From positions 1 to 64,000 of the forward strand of contig QKPP01000105.1 of the NCBI GenBank assembly GCA_006508105.1: a stretch of 64,000 nucleotides of DNA, written 5' to 3'. A program made the position numbers and the translations under genes. This document shows, piece after piece, positions 43,103-51,673 of the stretch. This stretch comes from Myxococcales bacterium FL481. GTDB lineage: Bacteria; Myxococcota_A; Polyangia; Nannocystales; Nannocystaceae. The first letter of the stretch is position 1, and every line of letters starts with the position of its first letter. The notes under the pieces were generated by a model, which was given only the letters and a program-made list of their open reading frames with translations, had not been told where the DNA came from and did not search any database.

Positions 43103-43738
43103 ATGTCGCAGGAACACCCCGATCACACTGTCGTCACCCAGTTGCTACCGCCTTTGGACCGCGAGTGGGTCACTACAGATGCCGCGAACGACGCTCCTCT
43201 GCCCGGCACCGACGCGTCTTGGGTCCACGATGTCAACCGTCTGGTCAGCGGCGTGGTCCACCAGCTCTCGCGCCGCTTGATCGAGCACCGAGTGTTGCTC
43301 GAGCTCGACTTGTGCCCCGGCGCGCCGTCGGTCTCTGGCGACCCGCAGCAGCTGGCTTTCGTGCTCGAGGGTATCTTGGCGGCCGAGATGGAGAGCGTCG
43401 CCGACGTTGAGCGCGGCGTGATTCGCATCAAGACCTCGGTCAGCCCCGACGCGGTGAAAATCAGCGTGCTCGGCAACTCGCTGCCGCTGCTGCGATTCAT
43501 CCGCGCGGTGGCCGAGGACGAGTCCGGCCTCGGCGACATGGATCCCACCGTCGCTCACTGCCGTCGGGTCCTCGAAGAGCTGGGCGGCTGGATCGAGTTG
43601 CGGGACGAGCGTGGGTTTGTTGGGTTCGAGTTGAACATCCCGGCCCTGCCACTGTGCAACCCCACCAGCGTGGTTCCATTTCGCCTCCACTCCACGCGCG
43701 CCCGATCGTTTGAGCCCGCTTTGTGCATGGCGGGGTAG
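43103..43738 (+). CDS. Degenerate histidine-kinase-like (GHKL fold) protein
   Basis: 211 residues from the ATG at 43103 (AAAG ribosome site upstream). Residues about 37-70 look like a dimerisation helix pair, and about 75-200 follow the order of a kinase ATPase domain (VSGDPQQLAFVLEGILAAEM, ... SGLGDMDPTVAHCRRVLEEL, GGWIELRDERGFVGFELNIP). The Asn of the N box, the DxG of the G1 box and a normal G2 box are missing, so ATP binding is doubtful. It could be a phosphotransfer or scaffold protein of the ChpT type. It lies between fliT-like and two further genes ending in a diguanylate cyclase. Confidence 0.6.
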   Translation: MSQEHPDHTVVTQLLPPLDREWVTTDAANDAPLPGTDASWVHDVNRLVSGVVHQLSRRLIEHRVLLELDLCPGAPSVSGDPQQLAFVLEGILAAEMESVADVERGVIRIKTSVSPDAVKISVLGNSLPLLRFIRAVAEDESGLGDMDPTVAHCRRVLEELGGWIELRDERGFVGFELNIPALPLCNPTSVVPFRLHSTRARSFEPALCMAG

Positions 43739-43739
43739 C

Positions 43740-44141
43740 ATGTCACAAGAAGCCCTCGCCATTGCCCGCTCGGCGTCCGAGACCGCGGCCCAGTTCGCCG
43801 AGCTGCTCGCCACGCGCTACGGCGACATCGCCAACGCGTTGCGCAATGGTGACGACGCACCGGCCCTCGATGCCCTCGGTGCAAGCACCGACGAGGTGGA
43901 ACAGTTTCTCATCTTCCTCATCTTCGCCGCCGATCTCGTCCAGCGAAATGACGCGGAGTTCGCCCAGACGCTGCGCGGCTATCACCGCCGCCTCATGACC
44001 ATCTTTGAAACGCTCGGACCGGCGCTCAAGGACATGGACCTCGTCGAAGTCGCCGATACCCTCGAGCACGATGTGGTCACGTCGCTCAACGAGTACCGAG
44101 AACTCGACGACGGGGTCCAAGGCGCCCTCAAAGCCGCCTAA
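43740..44141 (+). CDS. Small helical protein of unknown function in the flagellar locus
   Basis: 133 residues from the ATG at 43740, right after the previous stop. It is acidic and predicted to be all alpha-helical (AALDALGASTDEVEQFLIFL; YHRRLMTIFETLGPALKDMD), like an export chaperone or a histidine-phosphotransfer-like bundle, but no phospho-histidine motif is clear. I do not recognise the family. It lies nine bases ahead of the diguanylate cyclase gene and is probably co-transcribed. Confidence 0.65.
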   Translation: MSQEALAIARSASETAAQFAELLATRYGDIANALRNGDDAPALDALGASTDEVEQFLIFLIFAADLVQRNDAEFAQTLRGYHRRLMTIFETLGPALKDMDLVEVADTLEHDVVTSLNEYRELDDGVQGALKAA

Positions 44142-44150
44142 GCGGTCTGC

Positions 44151-45113
44151 ATGCGCGACGCGGACACGACCGGTGCGTGGGTTTTGGTCGTCGACGACGA
44201 CAAGACCAGCGCACGACACCTCGCGAGCGCGGTGTCGAGCTTCGGCCATCACGCGGAGGTTTCGCATTCTTGGACCGACGCGTTGGCTCGATTCGAACGC
44301 CGGCAGTTCGATTTGGTGTTGATGGACGCGGTCTTGCCGGGTGTCGACGGATTTCGCCTCACCCAGCTACTTCGCTCCCGCGCCCGGTCGTACGTACCCA
44401 TCCTCTTCGTCACCGGCTTGCACGAAACCCGAGCGAAAGCGCACGGGTACTCGGCGGGCGCCGATGACTTTTTGACCAAGCCAGTCGAGCCGGTTGAGCT
44501 GCAGGTGCGGATGACGGCGATGCTGCGGATCCGTCGCCTGACCGTCGATCTCGAGAGCAAGCGAGCCGCGCTCGAGCGAGCGGCGAACCTCGACGCGCTC
44601 ACGGGCATCGCCAACCGTCGCCAGCTCGGCCCGCGCTTACGCGACGAACTCGAACGGTGCGTCCGCTACGGCCACCCGCTGAGTGTCGCCCTGGCGGACA
44701 TCGATCACTTCAAGCAGGTCAACGATCGCTTCGGCCACCCGGTTGGCGACGAGGTGCTGCGTTGCTTCGGACGAACGTTGAGTACCCACGTGGGTGACCC
44801 CGACGCGGCGTTTCGCATGGGCGGCGAAGAGTTCGTCATCTTGTGCCCCGAGACCGACGTGCACGGCGCGGCCAGCCTGGCCGACCAGGTGCGTCGAGCG
44901 TTCGCAGCGGCCAGCAAAACGACGGCTGCCGGCCGCTGCAGCGTGTCCTTCGGGGTGTCGGGCAGTTGTGCGTTAGGATCGGAGGCGACACCCGATCGGC
45001 TGCTGGCCACCGCCGACGAGGCGATGTACACCGCGAAGCGGTCAGGCCGTGACTGCGTGCGTATCTACGGCGACGCGAACGCGTATCATCTGCCGACGGC
45101 GAAGGCGAGCTGA
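44151..45113 (+). CDS. Response regulator with GGDEF domain (diguanylate cyclase)
   Basis: 320 residues. A receiver domain (about 1-125) has acidic WVLVVDDDK, phospho-acceptor Asp near 59 (LVLMDAVLPGVDG) and Lys in FLTKPVEP. The GGDEF domain (about 140-310) has an intact active site as GGEEF near 224 (FRMGGEEFVILCPETD). The inhibitory I-site RxxD five residues upstream reads GDPD, so feedback inhibition is probably absent. It should make c-di-GMP when phosphorylated, linking the flagellar operon to motility/surface decisions. It resembles PleD/WspR but with one receiver. Confidence 0.92.
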   Translation: MRDADTTGAWVLVVDDDKTSARHLASAVSSFGHHAEVSHSWTDALARFERRQFDLVLMDAVLPGVDGFRLTQLLRSRARSYVPILFVTGLHETRAKAHGYSAGADDFLTKPVEPVELQVRMTAMLRIRRLTVDLESKRAALERAANLDALTGIANRRQLGPRLRDELERCVRYGHPLSVALADIDHFKQVNDRFGHPVGDEVLRCFGRTLSTHVGDPDAAFRMGGEEFVILCPETDVHGAASLADQVRRAFAAASKTTAAGRCSVSFGVSGSCALGSEATPDRLLATADEAMYTAKRSGRDCVRIYGDANAYHLPTAKAS

Positions 45114-45130
45114 GGGCCCCGCGGCCTTCG

Positions 45131-46471
45131 CTAGCGGCCTCCGACACGCCCCCGCACTCGCGCGCTGCCTGTGTGGCGTACGTCGTCGTCGTTCGACGAC
45201 GCAACCACTTGCGGATCTCGACGGGTGGTCGCCACACCAAGGAGTCGCCACTCGTCCCGATCGACGTGCAGCCGATACACCGGATGCTCCGCCAGCCAAG
45301 CTTCGGCCCGCGCCGTGGCGTCTAGTCCCAGCAACACTCGCACCGCCCCCGCGCTCGTGCGAGCCCGCGTGGTTACGAGGACTCGAAACCCTTCCTCCAA
45401 GCGACGCAGGCAAAACCCCAGCCACCGACTCGGGTCCTCATCGCGCACGACGACGCAGCTCTCGGCGGGGTCCTCCGGAAGCGCTGGCGGTTTGGCGTCA
45501 CCGGCCTCGGCCTCCGCGCGATCAAGCCGCGCGCCGTCGCCAATCGAGACGCTGATGACCCGCACGCGCCGCACCAGTTCGGACACATGCCGGTCCGCGA
45601 CGAAGCACAGCGAACCCGCCGGTAGATCGAGCGCAGCGCCGGACCCATCACCCTCACGCCGCGACGGGTAGCGGGCGGCTCCCAGCGGCGGCGTATCGTC
45701 GAAGTCTCGGGGTTGCGGCGCCCCCTCGCTGCCTCGCGTCGCGTCGCCGGGGGTGTCCTCGTCAAGCGCATCCCGGACGCCAAATGTATCCGTCGCCGGC
45801 GGCACGGTGCTGTCTTGCAGCCCGCGATCGGCCACGGGCGGCCGAGCGAGCACGTGAATCAACGGCGAGCTCAACGACTCGCCGCTCCCCGTCGGGGCGG
45901 CGGGCGGTGATGGGGCCGGCGCGAGCTCCAGCCACCCCTCGTCGTCATGGCCCCCGGGACCGGTGTCCTCTGCGACCGACGGAGCCAGGTCGACCGGCGA
46001 TGCCGCGGTCGGTGGAACCTCATCGTCGCCCGCCACCCCGAAGCCCCCGGCGCCAGACGGTGCCGACGACCGGCTTGGGGCAGCTTCGGCGACCGGCTCC
46101 GACGGGGGCTCGACCGCGGTCGCCGCTGACATCATCTCGCCGCCACATGCCGCCGCCGCGGCCTCAACTTGCGCCGTTGCGAGGCTGGCCGTAACGGTCA
46201 CGGAATCCACGCTCGCGCGCGCCTCCAGCTGCCAGCGCCCACTCGGAACATCGATCACCCAGCGCGCCGGCTCCCCGAGGGCGAGCTCGGCTTGTTGGCT
46301 CGTGGGCAACGATGGGGTAATCGCGTCCAAAATCCGATCCGTCGGCAACGCTTCGCCGCGAGTTTGGGCATCGCCGGCTCCCAGCAGCAAAATCGGGCGA
46401 TCGCTGGCCAATCGCACCCGAACAAACCCCTCTCGCGCCGCGGTGACAAGTAGCTCGGTGAAGGGCACCAC
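45131..46471 (-). CDS. Unknown protein with a PilT-like N-terminal segment
   Basis: 446 residues, convergent with the diguanylate cyclase gene (17-base gap). Residues 1-80 (FTELLVTAAREGFVRVRLAS, RILDAITPSLPTSQQAELAL) resemble the PAS-like N-domain of PilT/PilB pilus ATPases. A long acidic, Gly/Pro-rich linker (about 100-290) follows, then a C-terminal domain (about 300-420; SCVVVRDEDPSRWLGFCLRR, FRVLVTTRARTSAGAVRVLL) that recalls parts of the PilT ATPase but lacks any Walker A motif. ATPase activity is therefore unlikely; regulation of a pilus or signalling system is a guess. Confidence 0.6.
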   Translation of the reverse strand: MVPFTELLVTAAREGFVRVRLASDRPILLLGAGDAQTRGEALPTDRILDAITPSLPTSQQAELALGEPARWVIDVPSGRWQLEARASVDSVTVTASLATAQVEAAAAACGGEMMSAATAVEPPSEPVAEAAPSRSSAPSGAGGFGVAGDDEVPPTAASPVDLAPSVAEDTGPGGHDDEGWLELAPAPSPPAAPTGSGESLSSPLIHVLARPPVADRGLQDSTVPPATDTFGVRDALDEDTPGDATRGSEGAPQPRDFDDTPPLGAARYPSRREGDGSGAALDLPAGSLCFVADRHVSELVRRVRVISVSIGDGARLDRAEAEAGDAKPPALPEDPAESCVVVRDEDPSRWLGFCLRRLEEGFRVLVTTRARTSAGAVRVLLGLDATARAEAWLAEHPVYRLHVDRDEWRLLGVATTRRDPQVVASSNDDDVRHTGSARVRGRVGGR

Positions 46472-46765
46472 CCGCGGATGCTAGCAGTATCGCGGTGGGT
46501 CGAGGAGTGGCGAACTCGGTTCGATCCCTACCCTCACCAGAGCGGCCTGACTCGGACCTCGCGCGCGTGGCTGCGCGAATCCCCCCCGGAACGGCGAAAC
46601 CGCTGTCGCGGCCCATCTGAGGCCAAACTCGACGTGGTTTTTTGCGTCGGGCCACACGAGACGTAACCCTCACTCGTCGACTACGCTGGGCCCGGCCGTC
46701 GGCTCCCCGCCGGCGGCCACTTTGCGGCACCCACACGCCCCTTCCTCGAACCACGGAGCACGACC

Positions 46766-48055
46766 ATGAGCGACACCGCGACACTAAAGATCGGAAACGA
46801 CACCTACACGCTGCCCACGATCGTTGGGACCGAGGGCGAACGAGCCATCGACGTCAAGCCCCTTCGTCGAGAAAGTGGGCATATCACCCTCGACCCAGGC
46901 TTCCTCAACACCGGGTCGTGCCGGAGCGAGATCACCTTCATCGACGGCGAACGCGGTGTGCTTCGGTATCGTGGGTACCCCATCGAGCAGCTGGCCGAGC
47001 AATCAAGCTTTCTTGAAGTGGCCTACCTACTGACCCAAGGCGCGCTCCCGTCCCCGAGCGCGCTGACGGAATGGGAGCAGCGGATCACCCGGCATACGCT
47101 CGTCCACGAGGACATGAAGCGCATGTACGAGGCGTTTCCGCCCAACGCCCACCCCATGGCGATCCTCTCGGCCGCCGTCTCGGCGCTATCGACGTTTTAC
47201 CAAGACGAAGTCGATCCACTCGACCCCGACCAGGTTCAGATCAACACCATCCGTTTGCTCGCCAAAGTCCCCACCATCGCCGCGTTTAGCCTCAAGCGCT
47301 CGCAGGGGCACCGCTACACCTACCCTGACAACGGCTTGTCGTACGCAGGGCGGCTGTTGAAGATGATGTTTGGCTACGGTACCGAGCCGTACGAGCTCGA
47401 CGAGGACCAGGAAAGCGCCCTCGACAAGCTCCTGATTTTGCACGCCGACCACGAGCAAAACTGTTCCACCACCACCGTGCGCATCGTGGGAAGCTCCAAG
47501 GCCAACCTCTACGCGTCGATCTCTTCGGGAATCTCCGCGCTGTGGGGCCCGCTGCACGGCGGGGCCAACCAAGCGGTCATCGAGATGCTGGAGACGATTC
47601 AAAACGACAGCGACGGTATCGACAAGTACGTCCGCTTGGCCCGCGACAAGAGCTCTGGGTTCCGCCTCATGGGGTTCGGCCACCGCGTGTACAAGAGCTA
47701 CGATCCACGCGCGAAGATCCTCAAAGGAGCTGCGGACAAGATCCTCGCTGGGCTAGGGCAAAAAGACCCGCTGCTCGACGTGGCGCGACGCCTCGAGGAA
47801 GTCGCACTCGAAGACAGCTACTTTCGCGAGAAAAACTTGTACCCGAACGTCGACTTCTACAGTGGCATCATCTACCGCGCGATGGGCATCCCGGTGAACA
47901 TGTTCACCGTCATGTTCGCGCTGGGTCGACTGCCCGGCTGGATCGCGCACTGGCGCGAAGGCAACGAGCAAGGGTTGCCAATCGGTCGTCCGCGCCAGAT
48001 CTACACCGGCTCCGGCGAACGGCCCTACGTTCCCGTGGGTCAGCGCGAAGAGTAG
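46766..48055 (+). CDS. gltA: Citrate synthase, type II
   Basis: 429 residues behind a GGAG ribosome site. It catalyses acetyl-CoA + oxaloacetate to citrate, the first step of the TCA cycle. Family motifs include GSCRSEITFIDGERGVLRYR, the catalytic His regions LILHADHEQNCSTTTVR (near 226) and LWGPLHGGANQAVIEML (near 262), and FGHRVYKSYDPRAK. Length and order are normal for the bacterial hexameric type. It stands alone between a divergent unknown gene and a convergent CheX-like gene. Confidence 0.97.
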   Translation: MSDTATLKIGNDTYTLPTIVGTEGERAIDVKPLRRESGHITLDPGFLNTGSCRSEITFIDGERGVLRYRGYPIEQLAEQSSFLEVAYLLTQGALPSPSALTEWEQRITRHTLVHEDMKRMYEAFPPNAHPMAILSAAVSALSTFYQDEVDPLDPDQVQINTIRLLAKVPTIAAFSLKRSQGHRYTYPDNGLSYAGRLLKMMFGYGTEPYELDEDQESALDKLLILHADHEQNCSTTTVRIVGSSKANLYASISSGISALWGPLHGGANQAVIEMLETIQNDSDGIDKYVRLARDKSSGFRLMGFGHRVYKSYDPRAKILKGAADKILAGLGQKDPLLDVARRLEEVALEDSYFREKNLYPNVDFYSGIIYRAMGIPVNMFTVMFALGRLPGWIAHWREGNEQGLPIGRPRQIYTGSGERPYVPVGQREE

Positions 48056-48245
48056 TTCGCCCCCGGTGGCCCGGGCCACGCCGCCGACCGAGCCGTGGAC
48101 CCGCGGCCCCGCGCATCCGCGCCGAGGGTCGCCAAGGGTTTCGGCCGCGGGGCGCGACGCTGGTCAGCCCTGCGCTCTCGGGACTCCGCCGACGCGGCGC
48201 CCCGGCACGATGTCGGTCGGCCCCGCCTCGGCTTTGGCACCTGAC

Positions 48246-49283
48246 CTAGGCGCTGATCTCCGACCGCTCCGGCCACTCGGCGAGCGTGTCTTCGATGCGT
48301 GAGCGCATGTCGTCCGCCTCGATCGGCTTGGCGAAGTACGACGCGGCGCCTGACGCCAAGCAGGACACCACGTGCACCCGCGTCGGGTTCGATGCCGCGA
48401 GAAACACCGGCAGCGGCTCGGACCTCGCGGCAAGGACTTGGGCCAGCGCCGCGAGGCCGCCGGACGGGCACGCATCGGCATCGATCACCACCACCCCCAC
48501 GTCGCCCGACTGCACGAGCCGACGAACGCTGTGTGCGTCACGGACCACGATCACGGGCAAAGTGGCTTGCTCGAAGCGCTCCTCCCATGCGGACCGCTCG
48601 CGATCGACGGGCAAGAGCAACGCGATCGTCGGGACCGACCCAAGCCCGTCGAGCGTGGCCTGGCGGATCGCCGCCGCCTCTTCGGGACTGAGCTCAACCC
48701 CGGAGCCCGCCCCGTCAGCTTGACCCGCCTCGGCGGACTCGCCCGTGAACATCTGCTCGGGCATTGCCAGCGTCAAGCGCCCGGTGTGCAGGCTGCCGAT
48801 GCTCAGCTTACCCGAGGCGCTGAGGATTCGCGCCCCGGCGTACTTGTCGAGCGACTCGATCCCGTCGACCGCCCCCTCACTAAAGCGCATGTGATAGGCG
48901 GGGCCCAACGATTGCCGCACCGCGTCGGTGATGACCGAGCCGATCTGATTGACACACTCGCCCATCGCGTCGAGGTCGTCTTCCACCATCTCGCGCCGGG
49001 TCATCTTCTCGCGGATGACCTTCTCTTGCATCATCACGAGCAACCCGCTAAATGCGATCGCGCTTTTTACGTCGAACAGCAGGAACATGTCTACCGCTTG
49101 GGGCTGTTCGGTGGACAGCACGGCGATGTAGCAGTCGCGGTACTTGTCGACGTCGAGGTCGGCGGTCTTCATCGACCCCAACGAGATCTCGGTGCCCAAA
49201 ATCTCGCCCGCCTGGGCAGGAATTGAGGTCCACAGCGCTTCGAGCAGCTCCTGCTCGCGCTCCGTGTCGGGCGATTCAGCCAT
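48246..49283 (-). CDS. CheX/CheC-like domain fused to a degenerate receiver domain
   Basis: 345 residues from the ATG at 49283. The N-terminal half (about 1-190) has the CheC/CheX/FliY-type signature Glu-x-x-Asn (DAMGECVNQIG near 108). The C-terminal part (about 225-340) has receiver topology (VPTIALLLPVDRERS; GVVVIDADACPSGGL; SYFAKPIEADDM) with the phospho-acceptor position kept as Asp in VIDADA, but a weak acidic pocket. CheX-type proteins remove phosphate from CheY. It is convergent with gltA and is one of three CheX-like proteins in the window. Confidence 0.72.
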   Translation of the reverse strand: MAESPDTEREQELLEALWTSIPAQAGEILGTEISLGSMKTADLDVDKYRDCYIAVLSTEQPQAVDMFLLFDVKSAIAFSGLLVMMQEKVIREKMTRREMVEDDLDAMGECVNQIGSVITDAVRQSLGPAYHMRFSEGAVDGIESLDKYAGARILSASGKLSIGSLHTGRLTLAMPEQMFTGESAEAGQADGAGSGVELSPEEAAAIRQATLDGLGSVPTIALLLPVDRERSAWEERFEQATLPVIVVRDAHSVRRLVQSGDVGVVVIDADACPSGGLAALAQVLAARSEPLPVFLAASNPTRVHVVSCLASGAASYFAKPIEADDMRSRIEDTLAEWPERSEISA

Positions 49284-49458
49284 GCGGTACCTCGCACATC
49301 GCCGCCCACCCGTCCGCGCTTGATGCCCTAAGTGGTCCTTGGATGGACCCGTCGGGGGTCGGCCGGTCCTCACCGCGGAAACCGAGGTCGCGGGGCCGCC
49401 CTGCGGCCATGAAGGGGACGGCTGCGGCCTAGGGCGTCCGCTGCTAGGCTCGCCCGCG

Positions 49459-50298
49459 ATGACCTTCCAAGGCCGCTGGGTGCTGGTGACGGGGGCCTCT
49501 TCGGGCCTCGGCCGTGAGATCGCACGTCGCCTCGCGAAAGACCACCGGGCCCACCTCGTGCTCGCGGCACGACGGACGGAACGATTGGCCGCGCTCGCGG
49601 ACGAGCTGCGCCAGGCCCACGGAGTCGACGTGGCCACCGTCACGGTGGACCTGTCGACCCATGCTGGCGTCGAGTCACTGCTGAAAGCCGCCCGCGAGCA
49701 CACTCCCCTGGCGGCCGTCGTGCTCAACGCCGGAGTCACGTTCTACGGCCACCTTCTCGACCAGTCCGTCGAGGACGCGACGACACTGATGCGCACCAAC
49801 GTCGAAGGCGTGGTGCACAGCTCCCGCGCAATGGCCGATTTGATGGCGCGAAACGGTCAGGGGTCGATGCTGCTGGTGGCCAGCCTCACCGCGCTGGCGC
49901 CGTTCCCGACCGAGGCCCTCTACGGAGCGAGCAAGGCGTTCATCACCCAGTACGGCCTCGCCTTGCGCCACGAGCTCGCGCCGCACGGCGTACATGTGGG
50001 CATTTTTGCTCCAGGCGGCATCGCCACTGAGATGCTCAGCAACGCGGGCCTCGACAAGAAGTTCGCCTCCGATCAAATTGGGATGATGTCGGCAACCACG
50101 TGCGCCAAGTATGCCGTGCGAGCGCTGGTTCGCCGGCGTGCCTATGTCGTCCCCGGCCTGCTCAACCGGGTCCTGGCCACCCTCATGCGGTTCGCTCCCC
50201 GATGGGTTGCCACGCGCGTCGTCGCCGGGCTTTATGACAACGGCGAACAGACCCGCTGGCAGCGACGGCATCCGCTGGGTCAACGCCCCGTGCCTTGA
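49459..50298 (+). CDS. Short-chain dehydrogenase/reductase
   Basis: 279 residues. The NAD(P)-binding motif TGASSGLG lies at about 11-18, LNAGVTF in place of NNAG near 90, catalytic Ser near 141 and the YGASK active site near 155-159 (Tyr and Lys). This is a classical SDR; the substrate cannot be told from sequence. The Arg after the glycine motif (AARRTERL) suggests NADPH. The C-terminal 60 residues are hydrophobic/basic, as in the 3-ketoacyl/steroid reductase-like SDRs that associate with membranes. Confidence 0.9.
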   Translation: MTFQGRWVLVTGASSGLGREIARRLAKDHRAHLVLAARRTERLAALADELRQAHGVDVATVTVDLSTHAGVESLLKAAREHTPLAAVVLNAGVTFYGHLLDQSVEDATTLMRTNVEGVVHSSRAMADLMARNGQGSMLLVASLTALAPFPTEALYGASKAFITQYGLALRHELAPHGVHVGIFAPGGIATEMLSNAGLDKKFASDQIGMMSATTCAKYAVRALVRRRAYVVPGLLNRVLATLMRFAPRWVATRVVAGLYDNGEQTRWQRRHPLGQRPVP

Positions 50299-50572
50299 AC
50301 TGACCGCGTGACGCCTCGGTCACCATCCTCGCCAACCACGTCCACCCACGGCGTGGGCCGGCAGCGCCCGGCGTCGACCCACGACGGCGCGTGAAGGCCC
50401 GAAACCCGGCCGCACAAACCGGCCCCGGCGGTCCACCGACTCGATCGACCGCGGACTGAACTGAGCCCGTCGCCCCCGCGGGCGAACCCATTCGCCGCCC
50501 TCGGGCCGCATCTACCCCGGCGCCACGCAACTGGACCTAGCCGTGTAGCCGCCATGCGTTACGGATCCCGCG

Positions 50573-51520
50573 ATGGCATTGGCCCCGCGTCTCCAATGGT
50601 CTCCCGCCAGCGCTGTGCGGCTGGACGACTCTCAAGTTCAAGTCCGCGATCGAGTGCGGCAACGCCTGCAAAACGGGACGTACCCGACGGAGTCTGTGCC
50701 GTGCATCTGTGGGGACGACGGCGAGAACGTGATCGCGGAACGCGATCGCTACGGCCTGCCCGTCCGCACGCTGCTGTGTCTCCGCTGCGGCCTGCTGCGC
50801 ACCTCGCCGCGCATGACCGCGGAGGCAACGGCCCGGTTTTACGAAGAGGACTACCGTGGCCTGTACACCAGTGCCGGGCAGACCGCCGCGCAGTTGTTCG
50901 AGCATCAGACGCGCACCGGTCGGGCATTTTATCAACGCTTTCGCAAGCTGACCGACCGCGTCGACAAGGTGTTCGAGGTCGGGTGTGGAGCCGGCGGGTT
51001 TTTGCTCCCGTTCGCCGAAGCCGGCAAAGTCGTCGCCGGCGTCGACTTGGGATCTGACTACCTTGAAGAGGGCCGACGCCACGGCTTGAATCTGGTGCAC
51101 GGCGACGCCGAAGCCCTGCTCGAACGCTGCGGACCGGCCGACGTGGTGTTCGCCCTGCACGTCGTCGAGCACTTTCTCGACGTCCCCGCCGAGCTCGACC
51201 GCCTTCGGCGACTGCTGACCCCAGGGGGCATCTTGGTGATCGAGGTGCCGGGTGTGCGCGCCATCGAAACCGCGTATCGAGGCGACACGCTGCTCTATCT
51301 GCAAAATGCTCACACGTACCACTTCACCGCCACCACGCTGCAATACACCCTCAACCGCTGCGGCTTCGACGTGCACTACTGCGACGAAAGTGCCCTCGCG
51401 GTCTGCACCGCGAGCGCGGCCAACCGACGTGAAGTGCCCCCGCCCGCGAACGAAGCCCAGGAGACCATGCGCTATCTCGCCGGCCTGGAGCGCAACTGGC
51501 TAGCCGCCCAGGCCGGCTAG
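50573..51520 (+). CDS. SAM-dependent methyltransferase with N-terminal zinc-binding motif
   Basis: 315 residues. Four Cys in the N-terminal part (VPCICGDDG and LLCLRCGLLRTSPRMT) form a likely zinc site, as in the sugar C-methyltransferase-like and PelF-adjacent methyltransferase families. The Rossmann SAM motif I is VFEVGCGAGGFLLPF near 134, motif II VVFALHVVEHFLDVPAELDR near 185, and GGILVIEVPG near 220. It likely methylates a small molecule or glycan precursor; the substrate is unknown. Confidence 0.85.
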   Translation: MALAPRLQWSPASAVRLDDSQVQVRDRVRQRLQNGTYPTESVPCICGDDGENVIAERDRYGLPVRTLLCLRCGLLRTSPRMTAEATARFYEEDYRGLYTSAGQTAAQLFEHQTRTGRAFYQRFRKLTDRVDKVFEVGCGAGGFLLPFAEAGKVVAGVDLGSDYLEEGRRHGLNLVHGDAEALLERCGPADVVFALHVVEHFLDVPAELDRLRRLLTPGGILVIEVPGVRAIETAYRGDTLLYLQNAHTYHFTATTLQYTLNRCGFDVHYCDESALAVCTASAANRREVPPPANEAQETMRYLAGLERNWLAAQAG

Positions 51521-51673
51521 TCCCGCGTCAGCGCGGCACCGCGGTCGAAACGGCGGCCGCCAACCGCCCTCGACCTGCGCCGGGTCCCGCCCCGCAACTC
51601 GATCCCAGGGCCCCGGGTTGGCCACGTGCCCGTTGGGCCCCGATCCCCGACTCGAGTCTGTCCGACGTGCGCT

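Noticed and set aside
48066-48079. Perfect 14-base palindrome GTGGCCCGGGCCAC after gltA
   Set aside because: It has no loop and no T-tract, so it is a poor terminator; with no second copy, it is not enough to call an operator.
48246-49739. Longer minus-strand version of the CheX-like protein beginning at 49739
   Set aside because: The extra 152 residues are compositionally unlike a protein, overlap the SDR gene on the other strand, and the CheX-like domain begins naturally at the ATG at 49283.
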